Assembly: GCF_004762045.1 (NCBI RefSeq)
Contig: NZ_SJOM01000007.1
Span: forward strand, 2,353,655 to 2,417,654
DNA from: Mycobacterium sp. DL99
Lineage (GTDB): Bacteria; Actinomycetota; Actinomycetes; Mycobacteriales; Mycobacteriaceae
Direction: 5' to 3'
Length of the DNA stretch: 64,000 nt
Below, piece after piece: positions 9,656 through 17,984 of this stretch. The translations under genes were made by a program, and so were the position numbers. The notes under the pieces were generated by a model. The model was not told where the DNA came from. It did not search any database and saw nothing but the letters and a program-made list of their open reading frames with translations. The first letter of the stretch is position 1. Each line of letters opens with the position of its first letter.

Positions 9656-9960
9656 CCGGACCGGAACTCCCCGCCGCCGGGCCCGAATCCGAGGTACGCC
9701 TGAGCGCCTGGGTACACGGTCAGGTACAGGGCGTGGGGTTCCGCTGGTGGACCCGGTCACGGGCGCTCGAGCTGGGTCTGGCCGGGTTTGCTTCCAATCG
9801 GCCCGACGGCCGGGTGCATGTCGTGGCGCAGGGCCCGCGGGATAAGTGCCAGCGATTGCTTGAGCTGTTGCAGAGCGGTCAGACCCCGGGGTCAGTCGAT
9901 AACGTCGTCGCAGATTGGGCGGATGCCGACGCCCCGATGGCGGGGTTTCACGAACGGTAG
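9652..9960 (+). CDS. acyP: Acylphosphatase
   Basis: A 102-residue enzyme that hydrolyses acyl phosphates. The two family signatures are intact: [11 protein letters not shown] at 23-33, with catalytic Arg31, and [16 protein letters not shown] at 42-57, with Asn49. The ATG at 9652 overlaps the OsmC stop and gives the family N-terminus after a short Pro/Glu-rich leader. Order OsmC-acyP-smc matches Rv2923c-Rv2922A-Rv2922c. Confidence 0.95.
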   Translation: MTGPELPAAGPESEVRLSAWVHGQVQGVGFRWWTRSRALELGLAGFASNRPDGRVHVVAQGPRDKCQRLLELLQSGQTPGSVDNVVADWADADAPMAGFHER

Positions 9961-9986
9961 CCGAGTCGGCGGTAGGGTAAGACGCC

Positions 9987-12900
9987 GTGCACCTCAAGAG
10001 TCTGACGCTGAAGGGCTTCAAGTCCTTCGCTTCGCCGACGACTCTGCGCTTCGAACCCGGCATCACCTGCGTCGTCGGCCCCAATGGGTCGGGCAAGTCG
10101 AACGTGGTCGACGCCCTGACCTGGGTCATGGGCGAGCAGGGCGCCAAGACGTTGCGCGGCGGCAAGATGGAGGATGTCATCTTCGCCGGCACGTCCTCGC
10201 GGGCGCCGCTGGGTCGCGCCGAGGTGACACTGACCATCGACAACTCCGACAACGCACTGCCGATCGAGTACTCCGAGGTGTCGATCACCCGCCGGGTGTT
10301 CCGTGACGGCGCAGGCGAATACGAGATCAACGGCAGCAGCTGCCGACTGATGGACGTCCAGGAGCTGCTCAGCGACTCCGGTATCGGCCGGGAAATGCAC
10401 GTCATCGTCGGCCAGGGCAAGCTCGCCGAGATCCTGGAGTCGCGCCCAGAGGACCGCCGCGCCTTCATCGAGGAGGCTGCCGGCGTTCTCAAGCACCGCA
10501 AGCGCAAGGAAAAGGCGGTGCGCAAGCTCGACTCGATGGCGGCGAACCTGGCCCGCCTGACCGACCTGACGACAGAGTTGCGGCGCCAGCTCAAACCGCT
10601 GGGCCGACAGGCCGAGATGGCCCGGCGCGCGGCGACGATCCAGGCCGATCTGCGCGACGCCCGTCTCCGGCTCGCCGCCGATGACCTGGTGAGACGGCAG
10701 GTCGAGTTCCACAACACCAACCAGGCCGAGACCACGCTGCGCCGCGAGCACGACGAGGCGACCGTTCGGCTGGAAACCTCGACCGTCGAACTGCAGGCAC
10801 ACGAGGCCGCGGTGGCCGAACTGACCCGCCGCGCCGAGGCGGCCCAGCAGACCTGGTTCCGGGCGTCGGCCCTGGCCGAACGGCTCAGCGCCACCGTGCG
10901 TATCGCGACCGACCGCGCGCAGCTGTTCGAGTCCCAGGCAGAGGTTTCCACCGGGCAGGACCCCGAGGCGCTGGAAGCCGAGGCCGACGAGGTTGCCGAG
11001 CTGGAGATGGAGCTGCTCGGCGAGCTCGAAGAGTCGCGCATCGTCTTGGAGAGCGCCCGCGCCGAGCTGGCCGAACGTGAACAGATCGCCGCTGAGGCCG
11101 AGCGGGCGCACCTGGCCGCGGCCAGGGCTGAGGCCGACCGTCGTGAAGGGCTGGCCCGGTTGGCCGGGCAGGTCGACACGATGCGTACCCGCGTCGAGTC
11201 GATCGACGACGGGGTCATGCGGATGTCGGTCAACATCGAGGAAGCCGCCGCCAAAGCCCAACTGACACAGGCCGAGTTCGAGACCGTGCAGAGCCGGGTC
11301 AGCGAACTCGACGCCGGAGAAGTGGGCCTGGACGAGCAGCACGACCGTTCGGTGGCGGCGCTGCGGCTCGCCGATGAGCGAGTGGCCGAACTGCAGTCGG
11401 CCGAGCGCGCCGCCGAACGGCAGGTGGCCTCGCTGCGGGCCCGCATCGAGGCCCTCTCCGTCAGTCTGGACCGACGAGACGGTGCCGCCTGGTTGCAGAA
11501 GAACCACAGTGGCCCAGGACTTTTCGGCACCATCGGGGAATACCTGAAAGTCCGGCCGGGTCATGAGGTGGCGGTGGCCACGGTGCTGGGTGCGGCTGCC
11601 GACGCGTTGGCCGCCGAGGATTTCGGTGTCGCTGCCGCCGCGGTGGCCGCGCTCAAGCAATCCGACGGTGGCCGGGCGGCGCTGTTGCTGGGGGACTGGA
11701 AGGTCAACGGCTCGGAACCATCGGGAGTACTGCCCGAAGGCGCGATCTGGGCCAACGAGGTGGTCTCCGTCCCGGACCGGCTGAGTGGGGCGATTACCGC
11801 GATGCTCGCCGGGGTGGCCGTGGTGACCGATCTACCCGCCGGGGTGCAACTGGTGACGGCACGACCGGACCTGCGTGCGGTGACCGCGGAAGGTGACCTG
11901 GTCGGTGCCGGCTGGATCAGTGGTGGGTCCGACCGCAAGCCCTCCACACTGGAGATCAGTTCCGAGATCGACAAGGCCCGACGCGAACTGGAAATCGTCG
12001 AGCGGCAGACCGGTGAGCTGGCGGCCGCATTGTCGGGTGCGTTGACCGAGCAGGCGGCCCGACAGGAGTCGGCCGAAGAGGCGATGGCCGCGCTCAACGA
12101 ATCCGACGCCGCGATCTCGGCCATCTACGAGCAACTGGGCCGGCTGGGGCAGGATGCCCGTGGTGCCGGTGACGAGTGGAAGCGGCTGATCCGCCAACGC
12201 GACGAACTCGAGGCCGGGCGTACCTCGACGGTCGAGGAACTCACCGAACTTGAATCGCGGTTGCACAACGCCGAACAGCTTCCGATGTTCGAGGCCGAGC
12301 CGGTGGACCGTCAGGCCTCGATGGCCGCCGCGGAGGCGGCCCGTTCGGTCGAGGTGGAGGCCCGGCTGTCGGTGCGTACCGCCGAGGAACGAGCGAATGC
12401 GGTTCGCGGACGAGCTGATTCACTGCGCCGGGCCGCTGCTGCCGAGCGCGAGGCCCGGGTACGTGCACAACGGGCTCGCGAGGCCCGCGAACATGCGGCG
12501 CGGGTGGCCGCCGCGGTGTCCGAGTCGGGACGCATTGTGGCCCAACGGTTGAGCGCGGTCGTGTCGGTCGCCTCGCGGATGCGTGACGAGCTGGCCACCG
12601 AGCGTCAACTGCGTGCGACGGCGTTGTCACAGGTGCGTGAGGTGGTCACCGAACTCAACGCGAGGATCAACAAGCTCACCGATGCGCTGCACCGTGATGA
12701 GATGGCCAAAGCGCAAGCCTCACTTCGTATCGAGCAGCTCGAGGCGCAGGTGCTCGAGCAGTTCGGCATGCCCGCCGCCGACCTGATCGCCGAGTACGGT
12801 CCGCAGATTGCGTTGCCGCCCAGCGATTTGGAGATGGCGGAATACGAGCAGGCGCGTGAGCGGGGCGAGCAGGTTATGGCGCCCGCGCCGATGCCTTTCG

Positions 12901-13574
12901 ACCGGCCGACCCAGGAGCGTCGGGCCAAGAAGGCCGAACGTGAGCTCTCAGAGTTGGGTCGGGTCAATCCGCTTGCGCTGGAAGAGTTTGCTGCCCTGGA
13001 GGAGCGCTACAACTTCCTGTCCACGCAACTTGAGGACGTCAAAGCCGCGCGCACCGATCTGCTCGATGTGATCGCCGATGTCGACACGCGCATCCTGCAG
13101 GTGTTCACCGAGGCCTATGTCGATGTCGAGCGCGAGTTCGAGCAGGTGTTTTCCACGCTGTTCCCCGGCGGCGAGGGCCGGCTGCTACTGACCAACCCCA
13201 GTGACATGCTGACCACCGGCATCGAGGTCGAGGCCAGGCCGCCGGGCAAGAAGATCAAGCGACTCTCGCTGCTGTCCGGCGGCGAGAAGTCCCTGACGGC
13301 GGTGGCCATGCTGGTGGCGATCTTCCGGGCTCGCCCGTCCCCGTTCTATGTGATGGACGAGGTCGAGGCGGCACTCGATGATGTGAACCTGCGCCGGCTG
13401 ATCAGCCTGTTCGAGCAGCTGCGGGAACGTTCCCAGCTGATCGTGATCACCCACCAGAAGCCCACCATGGAGGTCGCCGACGCGCTCTACGGTGTGACCA
13501 TGCGCGGTGACGGCATCACCACCGTGATCTCGCAGCGGATGCGGGGACAGGAACTGGCGTCCAGTTCAGGCTGA
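9987..13574 (+). CDS. smc: Chromosome segregation ATPase SMC
   Basis: A full-length 1195-residue SMC, the condensin-like ATPase that compacts and separates replicated chromosomes with ScpA/ScpB. Layout: N-terminal head with Walker [10 protein letters not shown] (about 32-40); long coiled coil about 170-500; hinge about 505-655 ([19 protein letters not shown] onward); return coiled coil to about 1010; C-terminal head with ABC signature [10 protein letters not shown] and Walker [17 protein letters not shown] start in the short gap after acyP. It converges with the next minus-strand gene, leaving only 8 nt between stops. Confidence 0.98.
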   Translation: MHLKSLTLKGFKSFASPTTLRFEPGITCVVGPNGSGKSNVVDALTWVMGEQGAKTLRGGKMEDVIFAGTSSRAPLGRAEVTLTIDNSDNALPIEYSEVSITRRVFRDGAGEYEINGSSCRLMDVQELLSDSGIGREMHVIVGQGKLAEILESRPEDRRAFIEEAAGVLKHRKRKEKAVRKLDSMAANLARLTDLTTELRRQLKPLGRQAEMARRAATIQADLRDARLRLAADDLVRRQVEFHNTNQAETTLRREHDEATVRLETSTVELQAHEAAVAELTRRAEAAQQTWFRASALAERLSATVRIATDRAQLFESQAEVSTGQDPEALEAEADEVAELEMELLGELEESRIVLESARAELAEREQIAAEAERAHLAAARAEADRREGLARLAGQVDTMRTRVESIDDGVMRMSVNIEEAAAKAQLTQAEFETVQSRVSELDAGEVGLDEQHDRSVAALRLADERVAELQSAERAAERQVASLRARIEALSVSLDRRDGAAWLQKNHSGPGLFGTIGEYLKVRPGHEVAVATVLGAAADALAAEDFGVAAAAVAALKQSDGGRAALLLGDWKVNGSEPSGVLPEGAIWANEVVSVPDRLSGAITAMLAGVAVVTDLPAGVQLVTARPDLRAVTAEGDLVGAGWISGGSDRKPSTLEISSEIDKARRELEIVERQTGELAAALSGALTEQAARQESAEEAMAALNESDAAISAIYEQLGRLGQDARGAGDEWKRLIRQRDELEAGRTSTVEELTELESRLHNAEQLPMFEAEPVDRQASMAAAEAARSVEVEARLSVRTAEERANAVRGRADSLRRAAAAEREARVRAQRAREAREHAARVAAAVSESGRIVAQRLSAVVSVASRMRDELATERQLRATALSQVREVVTELNARINKLTDALHRDEMAKAQASLRIEQLEAQVLEQFGMPAADLIAEYGPQIALPPSDLEMAEYEQARERGEQVMAPAPMPFDRPTQERRAKKAERELSELGRVNPLALEEFAALEERYNFLSTQLEDVKAARTDLLDVIADVDTRILQVFTEAYVDVEREFEQVFSTLFPGGEGRLLLTNPSDMLTTGIEVEARPPGKKIKRLSLLSGGEKSLTAVAMLVAIFRARPSPFYVMDEVEAALDDVNLRRLISLFEQLRERSQLIVITHQKPTMEVADALYGVTMRGDGITTVISQRMRGQELASSSG

Positions 13575-13582
13575 TTCGGGAG

Positions 13583-14200
13583 CTACTCCGATCGGTATAC
13601 CGCGGGCGGTCCCCAGCCGGGCTCGGTGGTGCAAGCGGGGACGGAATTGGCGGGGCAACCGCTGCCCTGTCCCGGTTGTGGTGTCGGTGCCGGCTGTGAT
13701 GGGTCGAGCTTGAACATGATGCGCGACGACTTCATGATCCCGCTGGATGTGAGGGGCCGCTCCCGGTAGAACGCCTTGACCTCGAATGGTTTCGGGATCT
13801 GCTGGTCGCTGGTGGCCACTACGTTCCATTTGCCGTCGGTGACATCCGTTTCGGCCGTCACGAGAGGTTCTTTGGCGTTCGGCGCGCTGACCTCTACCCG
13901 TACGGCCTCCACGGACGGACTCGCGGAACCCCAGAGTGCAAGCGCTTTTTGCGAGTCACTGAGTTTGGCATCTTCGACGGCAACGCGGTCGGAAGGTTGG
14001 GTCGCGGTGATGGGTGTCGACGGAATGCTGCCGGGCTTGTCGAAGAAATTCGGCAGCTGCGTGATCAACGCCGTGCCGAGGGTGCCGACCAGTCCGATGA
14101 TGGCCGCGGTCATTGCGTTCGGCTTCTTGATGGTGCTTGAGCGGCGGCGTTTCGGGCGCGACTGCGTCGTGGTGCCGACGGCTGGTGAGTTCGTAGTCAT
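13583..14200 (-). CDS. Hypothetical single-pass membrane protein
   Basis: A 205-residue protein I do not recognise. A basic N-terminus rich in Thr/Arg/Lys (RPKRRRSSTIKK) is followed by one membrane segment at about 29-47 (AMTAAIIGLVGTLGTALI), then a Ser/Thr/Pro linker and an external domain of about 100 residues, with a Pro/Gln/Gly-rich tail holding two Cys (CPANSVPAC), likely a disulfide loop. ATG start; only a weak Shine-Dalgarno. The upstream gap contains unusually dense dyads and direct repeats. It is an orphan insertion between smc and the PE-PPE gene relative to M. tuberculosis order. Confidence 0.7.
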   Translation of the reverse strand: MTTNSPAVGTTTQSRPKRRRSSTIKKPNAMTAAIIGLVGTLGTALITQLPNFFDKPGSIPSTPITATQPSDRVAVEDAKLSDSQKALALWGSASPSVEAVRVEVSAPNAKEPLVTAETDVTDGKWNVVATSDQQIPKPFEVKAFYRERPLTSSGIMKSSRIMFKLDPSQPAPTPQPGQGSGCPANSVPACTTEPGWGPPAVYRSE

Positions 14201-14260
14201 GGCCGTGTGCCTTGTGTGTCGTTGAACCTGTCCGCCGACGGTTGTCGGTTCGGTACAGAA

Positions 14261-14306
14261 ATGATCACGCCATGATCACGCGCAGCGCATGAGTAGTGGA
14301 CTACTC
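14261..14306 (-). promoter_or_regulatory. Cluster of direct and inverted repeats upstream of the 13583-14200 gene
   Basis: Two copies of ATGATCACGC (14261-14270 and 14272-14281), each containing the palindrome TGATCA, are followed by a perfect 16-bp dyad, GAGTAGT-GG-ACTACTC (14291-14306). The block sits 60-105 nt before the ATG of the minus-strand membrane protein, where an operator would be expected. The cognate regulator is unknown. Confidence 0.45.
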
Positions 14307-14385
14307 GAATGTCCCGATCGCGCGCGGGATGTCAGAAGCCCGCGCGCTGGGATCACCGTCAGGAAAAACTGTGCCGAGTGTGCGG

Positions 14386-14421
14386 ACAGGGCCCGGATTC
14401 CCCCGTGGATCCGGGCCCTGT
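14386..14421 (-). terminator. Intrinsic terminator-like hairpin after the PE-PPE-domain gene
   Basis: A perfect 13-bp stem (ACAGGGCCCGGAT at 14386-14398 with ATCCGGGCCCTGT at 14409-14421) closes a 10-nt loop. It starts about 25 nt past the stop of the minus-strand PE-PPE gene. A TTTTT run follows on the minus strand about 17 nt later, so it is an imperfect, L-shaped-like terminator. Confidence 0.7.
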
Positions 14422-14445
14422 TCCGCATGCTCGACCGATGCGCCC

Positions 14446-16044
14446 CTATGCGGCGTCGGAGTGCCCGGAACGGGCTTGGGCGCGGCGGGGTTTGACTTGC
14501 GTGCCGCCGTCTTTGGTGTGCTTGGCGTCGGGTTTCGGCTGGGCCGAATCATTCTGGCCGGAGCGGCGGATTGTGCGGGGAGGACGCGGGCCGTCTTGTG
14601 GCGCATCTGCTTTCGCCTGGGAGGCATCGTCAGACGGCTTGTCGGGCATGAGCGCCTGCCGGATTGACTGCCGGATGAGCTCAGGCTTGGACTTCGGCTG
14701 CCGCTCGGGCGGCGCTAGTTGCCGAGTCGTCGGCGACTCGGTTTTGGTCTTGGTGTCGGTCTCGGGTTGGGCCGTGGTGTCGGTCTCGGTCTCAGTCTTT
14801 ATCTCGGGGTCCTGTGCCTTGGGACCGGACTGCGGGGTATCGGTGTCACGGGTGAGGGCGTCGGCCCCGGTTGCAGGGTGCGTGCCGGCCAGTTCCGGAC
14901 GAGTGTGTTCCAGCCATGATCTGGCGGGCACCGAGGTATCGAGCGTCACCTTTGTGGGAGCCGACTTATCAAGTGTGGCAAGGGTTTCTGTGTGGCGGTC
15001 GGTAAGGTCGGCGGTCTTGATGCCCAAGCCGGCGAGCGCATTGCGCACGCCCTCCTCGGCCGCGGCCCTCAGATCCGACGCCAACTTGTCGAGGTCGATG
15101 TGGGGCATGAGCCCGGCACGGGTGGGGACACCCATGTTGGCCGGCGTGCGGTCGTAGGCGAGCTCGATCAGCACCCGCAGGGTGGGCTCAACCAGGTCGA
15201 TCACCGGCGCCGGGATTCCGATGTCGCGGAACGGCTGCAGCAGCGGAAGGTGCTCGGTGTGCATCAGATAGTAGGTGGTGTTGCCGGAGGTATAGGACGA
15301 GTACTTACTCGGATCGTTCAGGTCGACCACCGATGACCCGTAGTTCGGATGCAGGTAGACGTAGCCCATCAGGGCGTTGAGATCGGCCAGCAGGTTGAGT
15401 GGATATTTGGGAAAGTCGGCGATCAGGTCGTACTGGCGGGCGACGTCGATCGTCTTGTATTCGTCATCGGGGGTGGCGCCGTCGAAGCTGACGCCGAGGA
15501 TCGGGATGTAGAGGCCCTCGAACCGGGCCAGGATTCCACCGTTGGGCCGGTTGGGGTTGGCCACGAACACGAATGACAACTCGTCAGGGGAGGGCACCGG
15601 GGCGCCCTGGGCGCGAAGCTCGGCCAGATTGCGCTTCTCCCGGGTGGCGATGTTGGCACTCTGTGAGTAGCCGACGACGACTTTGTCTCCCGGTGTGTTC
15701 AGTACGGCGTTATTGAGGCTGAGGACGCCGCGGGCGACCGAGGTGTCGAAGCTGATGTCGGTCAGGCCGGTCGCGGGCCAGAACTGCTCCGGGGTCTGCA
15801 CCCACTTCAGGTCGTCCTCGTCGAGGTGCCGGTCGGACAGATACGTGTTGTTCACCTGGTCCATATAGGTACCGGCACCCCATTGGTGCGGGTCGCCCAG
15901 TGCTTTCATCCCGGTTCCGCCCATGATGAGCGCCGTTGCCGCCAGCTGAACCAATGTGGTCATGCTTGCCGTCAGCACGAGTCCGACGGTGCCGACCAGG
16001 GCGACCAGCGTCAGTGCTGCCCCCCGAAGCACACGAATGTGCAT
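14446..16044 (-). CDS. Exported PE-PPE-domain (alpha/beta hydrolase) protein with Pro/Lys-rich tail
   Basis: A 532-residue secreted protein. Residues about 1-35 form a signal sequence or anchor (RGAALTLVALVGTVGLVL). Residues about 45-320 match the PE-PPE domain, a serine alpha/beta hydrolase fold seen at the C-end of PE/PPE proteins and in stand-alone lipases; the nucleophile elbow is GYSQS near residue 120. The last about 150 residues are Thr/Asp/Pro/Lys-rich and probably disordered. The ATG at 16044 is chosen for GGGAGGACAAGG just upstream; the frame remains open further upstream but without a ribosome-binding site. Likely substrates are acyl esters of the envelope (inference). Confidence 0.85.
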   Translation of the reverse strand: MHIRVLRGAALTLVALVGTVGLVLTASMTTLVQLAATALIMGGTGMKALGDPHQWGAGTYMDQVNNTYLSDRHLDEDDLKWVQTPEQFWPATGLTDISFDTSVARGVLSLNNAVLNTPGDKVVVGYSQSANIATREKRNLAELRAQGAPVPSPDELSFVFVANPNRPNGGILARFEGLYIPILGVSFDGATPDDEYKTIDVARQYDLIADFPKYPLNLLADLNALMGYVYLHPNYGSSVVDLNDPSKYSSYTSGNTTYYLMHTEHLPLLQPFRDIGIPAPVIDLVEPTLRVLIELAYDRTPANMGVPTRAGLMPHIDLDKLASDLRAAAEEGVRNALAGLGIKTADLTDRHTETLATLDKSAPTKVTLDTSVPARSWLEHTRPELAGTHPATGADALTRDTDTPQSGPKAQDPEIKTETETDTTAQPETDTKTKTESPTTRQLAPPERQPKSKPELIRQSIRQALMPDKPSDDASQAKADAPQDGPRPPRTIRRSGQNDSAQPKPDAKHTKDGGTQVKPRRAQARSGHSDAA

Positions 16045-16305
16045 CCTTGTCCTCCCTTTCGTGAAAATCCCAAGGGAAGGACCACACGCCGACCACACGC
16101 AGAAGTCATTCCCGACCCGTGTGGATCGTGGACCATGGCAATGCCGGTTGTCAGCGAATTGGTAAAACTGCGCAGAATTGTTGAAGGCCGCAGTTGAATC
16201 GCGATTTATCGCCGAATTATCGCCCAATGCAGCTAAGCCGTAGATGAAATCTACGGCTGGCGTCAGCGCGTTGGAACGATGGTGTGGTGAGGAGGAAATA
16301 CCGCT
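16045..16305. other. Divergent intergenic region between PE-PPE gene and ftsY
   Basis: This is the longest stretch without an obvious gene. It must hold promoters for both directions. It contains the TTATCGCC element twice (about 16207-16223) and a perfect 23-bp palindrome (16236-16258), and its right end carries the ribosome-binding site of a short reading frame leading into ftsY. No RNA gene was recognised. Confidence 0.6.
16236..16258. promoter_or_regulatory. Perfect 10-bp inverted repeat in the PE-PPE/ftsY divergent gap
   Basis: AGCCGTAGAT-GAA-ATCTACGGCT is a flawless inverted repeat with a 3-nt spacer. Placement between two divergent genes and the lack of a T-run suggest an operator rather than a terminator. 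The binding protein is unknown. Confidence 0.6.
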
Positions 16306-16449
16306 GTGGTACGTGAGTGTACCGCTATTCTGGGCGATCCGGAATGCCTATCTTTCCGGCCGAATCGGCAGGTGCGGACCTCGCCGGACACAGGCCGGGA
16401 ACGGGGCCGGTCGTTGCCGGTCCGCTGCCCTGCGACAATGACGGCGTGA
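16306..16449 (+). CDS. Possible 47-residue leader peptide translationally coupled to ftsY
   Basis: A 48-codon frame begins with GTG at 16306, seven to eight nucleotides after GAGGAGGAAA, and ends in TGA at 16447-16449, which overlaps the ftsY GTG (GTGA). Its start region, GGTGTGGTGA plus Shine-Dalgarno plus GTG, matches the amt start region at 17960-17987 with the same 25-nt offset. The peptide is basic, contains Cys at positions 5, 14 and 41, and resembles nothing I know. ftsY itself has no Shine-Dalgarno, so coupling through this frame would explain its translation. Chance openness of a short frame in high-G+C DNA is the main doubt. Confidence 0.5.
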   Translation: MVRECTAILGDPECLSFRPNRQVRTSPDTGRERGRSLPVRCPATMTA

Positions 16450-17801
16450 CAGAAGGTGCGTTGTTGGGTCTGTGGATCGCTATCGCGGTCGTCGCCGTTC
16501 TCGTCGTCGTCGCGCTCACCGTCGGGTTGGTGCGTTACCGGCGGCGGCGGATCAACCTGTCCGAGCGTGACGCGACGAAACCGATCGACCGTTCCGGCGG
16601 CTACACGGCTTCCTCGGGCATCACGTTCAGCCAGTCGGGCACCGCGACGGTCGAGCGCATCGACACCAGTGGGCTGCCCGCGGTCGGTGATGACGCCACC
16701 ATTCCCCGGGACGCACTCAAGCGCACCATCTCCGATGTTCAGCTGCCCGAACCTCCGGCCGAGCCGGCCGCGCCGCAGAAACCGGTCGAACCGGCCGAGC
16801 CGGAAGTGGTCGCCGAGCCGGAACCTGTCGTCGAACCGATCGATACCCCCGATCCGGTCGCCGCTGCTGTCGAGGACATCGCCCCGGCCGAAGGCCGGAT
16901 GGACCGGTTGCGCGGCCGCCTCGCCAAATCCCAGAACGCATTGGGCCGCAGCATGCTCGGGCTGCTCGGCGGCGGCGATCTCGACGAGGACTCATGGGAG
17001 GCCATCGAGGACACTCTGTTGATCGCCGACCTCGGCCCGGTGGTCACCGAATCCGTTGTCGCGGCATTGCGTGAGCGGATGGCCAGCAAGAGCGTGCGCA
17101 GCGAAGCGGATGCCCGTGCGGTGCTGCGCGAGGTGCTGATGTCCGAGCTGCGACCCGAGCTGGACCGTTCGATCAAGGCGCTGCCGCACGCCGACAAGCC
17201 GTCGGTGCTGTTGGTGGTCGGCGTGAACGGCACCGGTAAGACCACCACGGTGGGCAAGCTCGCGCGGGTGCTGGTGGCCGATGGTCGCCGCGTCGTGCTG
17301 GGTGCCGCCGACACGTTCCGCGCCGCGGCTGCCGACCAGTTACAGACCTGGGCTGCCCGCGTGGGCGCCGACGTGGTGCGGGGAGCCGAAGGTGCCGACC
17401 CCGCATCGGTGGCATTCGACGCCGTCGACGAGGGGGTCAAGGTGGGGGCCGACGTCGTCGTGATCGACACCGCGGGCCGCCTGCACACCAAGACCGGCCT
17501 GATGGACGAACTCGGCAAGGTCAAGCGGGTGGTGGAGAAGCGTGCCGCCGTCGACGAGGTGCTGTTGGTGCTCGATGCCACCATCGGCCAGAACAGCCTG
17601 CCGCAGGCCAAGGTGTTCGCCGAGGTCGTCGACATCACCGGGGTGGTGCTGACCAAGCTCGACGGCACCGCGAAGGGCGGGATTGTGTTCCGGGTCCAGC
17701 AGGAACTCGGTGTCCCGGTCAAGCTCGTCGGTCTCGGCGAAGGGCCCGATGACCTCGCACCGTTTGAGCCCGGCGCCTTCGTCGACGCCCTTCTGGGCTG
17801 A
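16446..17801 (+). CDS. ftsY: Signal recognition particle receptor FtsY
   Basis: A 451-residue GTPase that receives SRP-ribosome complexes at the membrane. The N-terminus is a true transmembrane helix (LWIAIAVVAVLVVVALTVGLV), as in other actinobacterial FtsY, followed by an acidic Pro/Glu-rich linker (about 60-145) and the NG domain. GTPase motifs: GVNGTGKTTT, DTFRAAAADQL, DTAGRLHTKTGL, TKLDGTAKGG. The GTG at 16446 overlaps the stop of a short upstream frame; an alternative in-frame GTG at 16317 would add a non-conserved 43 residues and is badly spaced from the nearest ribosome-binding site. Its partner ffh lies 6 kb downstream. Confidence 0.95.
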   Translation: MTEGALLGLWIAIAVVAVLVVVALTVGLVRYRRRRINLSERDATKPIDRSGGYTASSGITFSQSGTATVERIDTSGLPAVGDDATIPRDALKRTISDVQLPEPPAEPAAPQKPVEPAEPEVVAEPEPVVEPIDTPDPVAAAVEDIAPAEGRMDRLRGRLAKSQNALGRSMLGLLGGGDLDEDSWEAIEDTLLIADLGPVVTESVVAALRERMASKSVRSEADARAVLREVLMSELRPELDRSIKALPHADKPSVLLVVGVNGTGKTTTVGKLARVLVADGRRVVLGAADTFRAAAADQLQTWAARVGADVVRGAEGADPASVAFDAVDEGVKVGADVVVIDTAGRLHTKTGLMDELGKVKRVVEKRAAVDEVLLVLDATIGQNSLPQAKVFAEVVDITGVVLTKLDGTAKGGIVFRVQQELGVPVKLVGLGEGPDDLAPFEPGAFVDALLG

Positions 17802-17835
17802 AAAACCGGCTGAAAAACCCAGGGAAAAGCACGGT

Positions 17836-17883
17836 GTAACACCGGCGAAACGCAGCCTGCCTATCCGTTCACACGAGCGAAAC
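17836..17883 (+). promoter_or_regulatory. Two GlnR-like boxes in the amt promoter
   Basis: GTAAC-N6-GAAAC at 17836-17851 and TTCAC-N6-GAAAC at 17868-17883 fit the actinobacterial GlnR half-site pair GTnAC-N6-GAAAC; the first is perfect. They lie about 100-150 nt before the amt start, 32 bp apart (three helical turns). GlnR is the known nitrogen-limitation activator of amt-glnK-glnD in mycobacteria and streptomycetes, so the operon is probably nitrogen-regulated. Confidence 0.75.
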
Positions 17884-17984
17884 GCAACAGCGTCGTAGCT
17901 GAAACATCCACTCAGCATTGTCTTGGACCAGGTCAATGGTCGTAAATCCTTGCGGCCGTGGTGTGGTGAAGGAGGAAACTGCGA

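Noticed and set aside
9461..11660. Long minus-strand frames (570-690 codons) within smc
   Set aside because: Antisense shadows of the coiled-coil region; composition is Ser/Ala/Arg low complexity with no start context.
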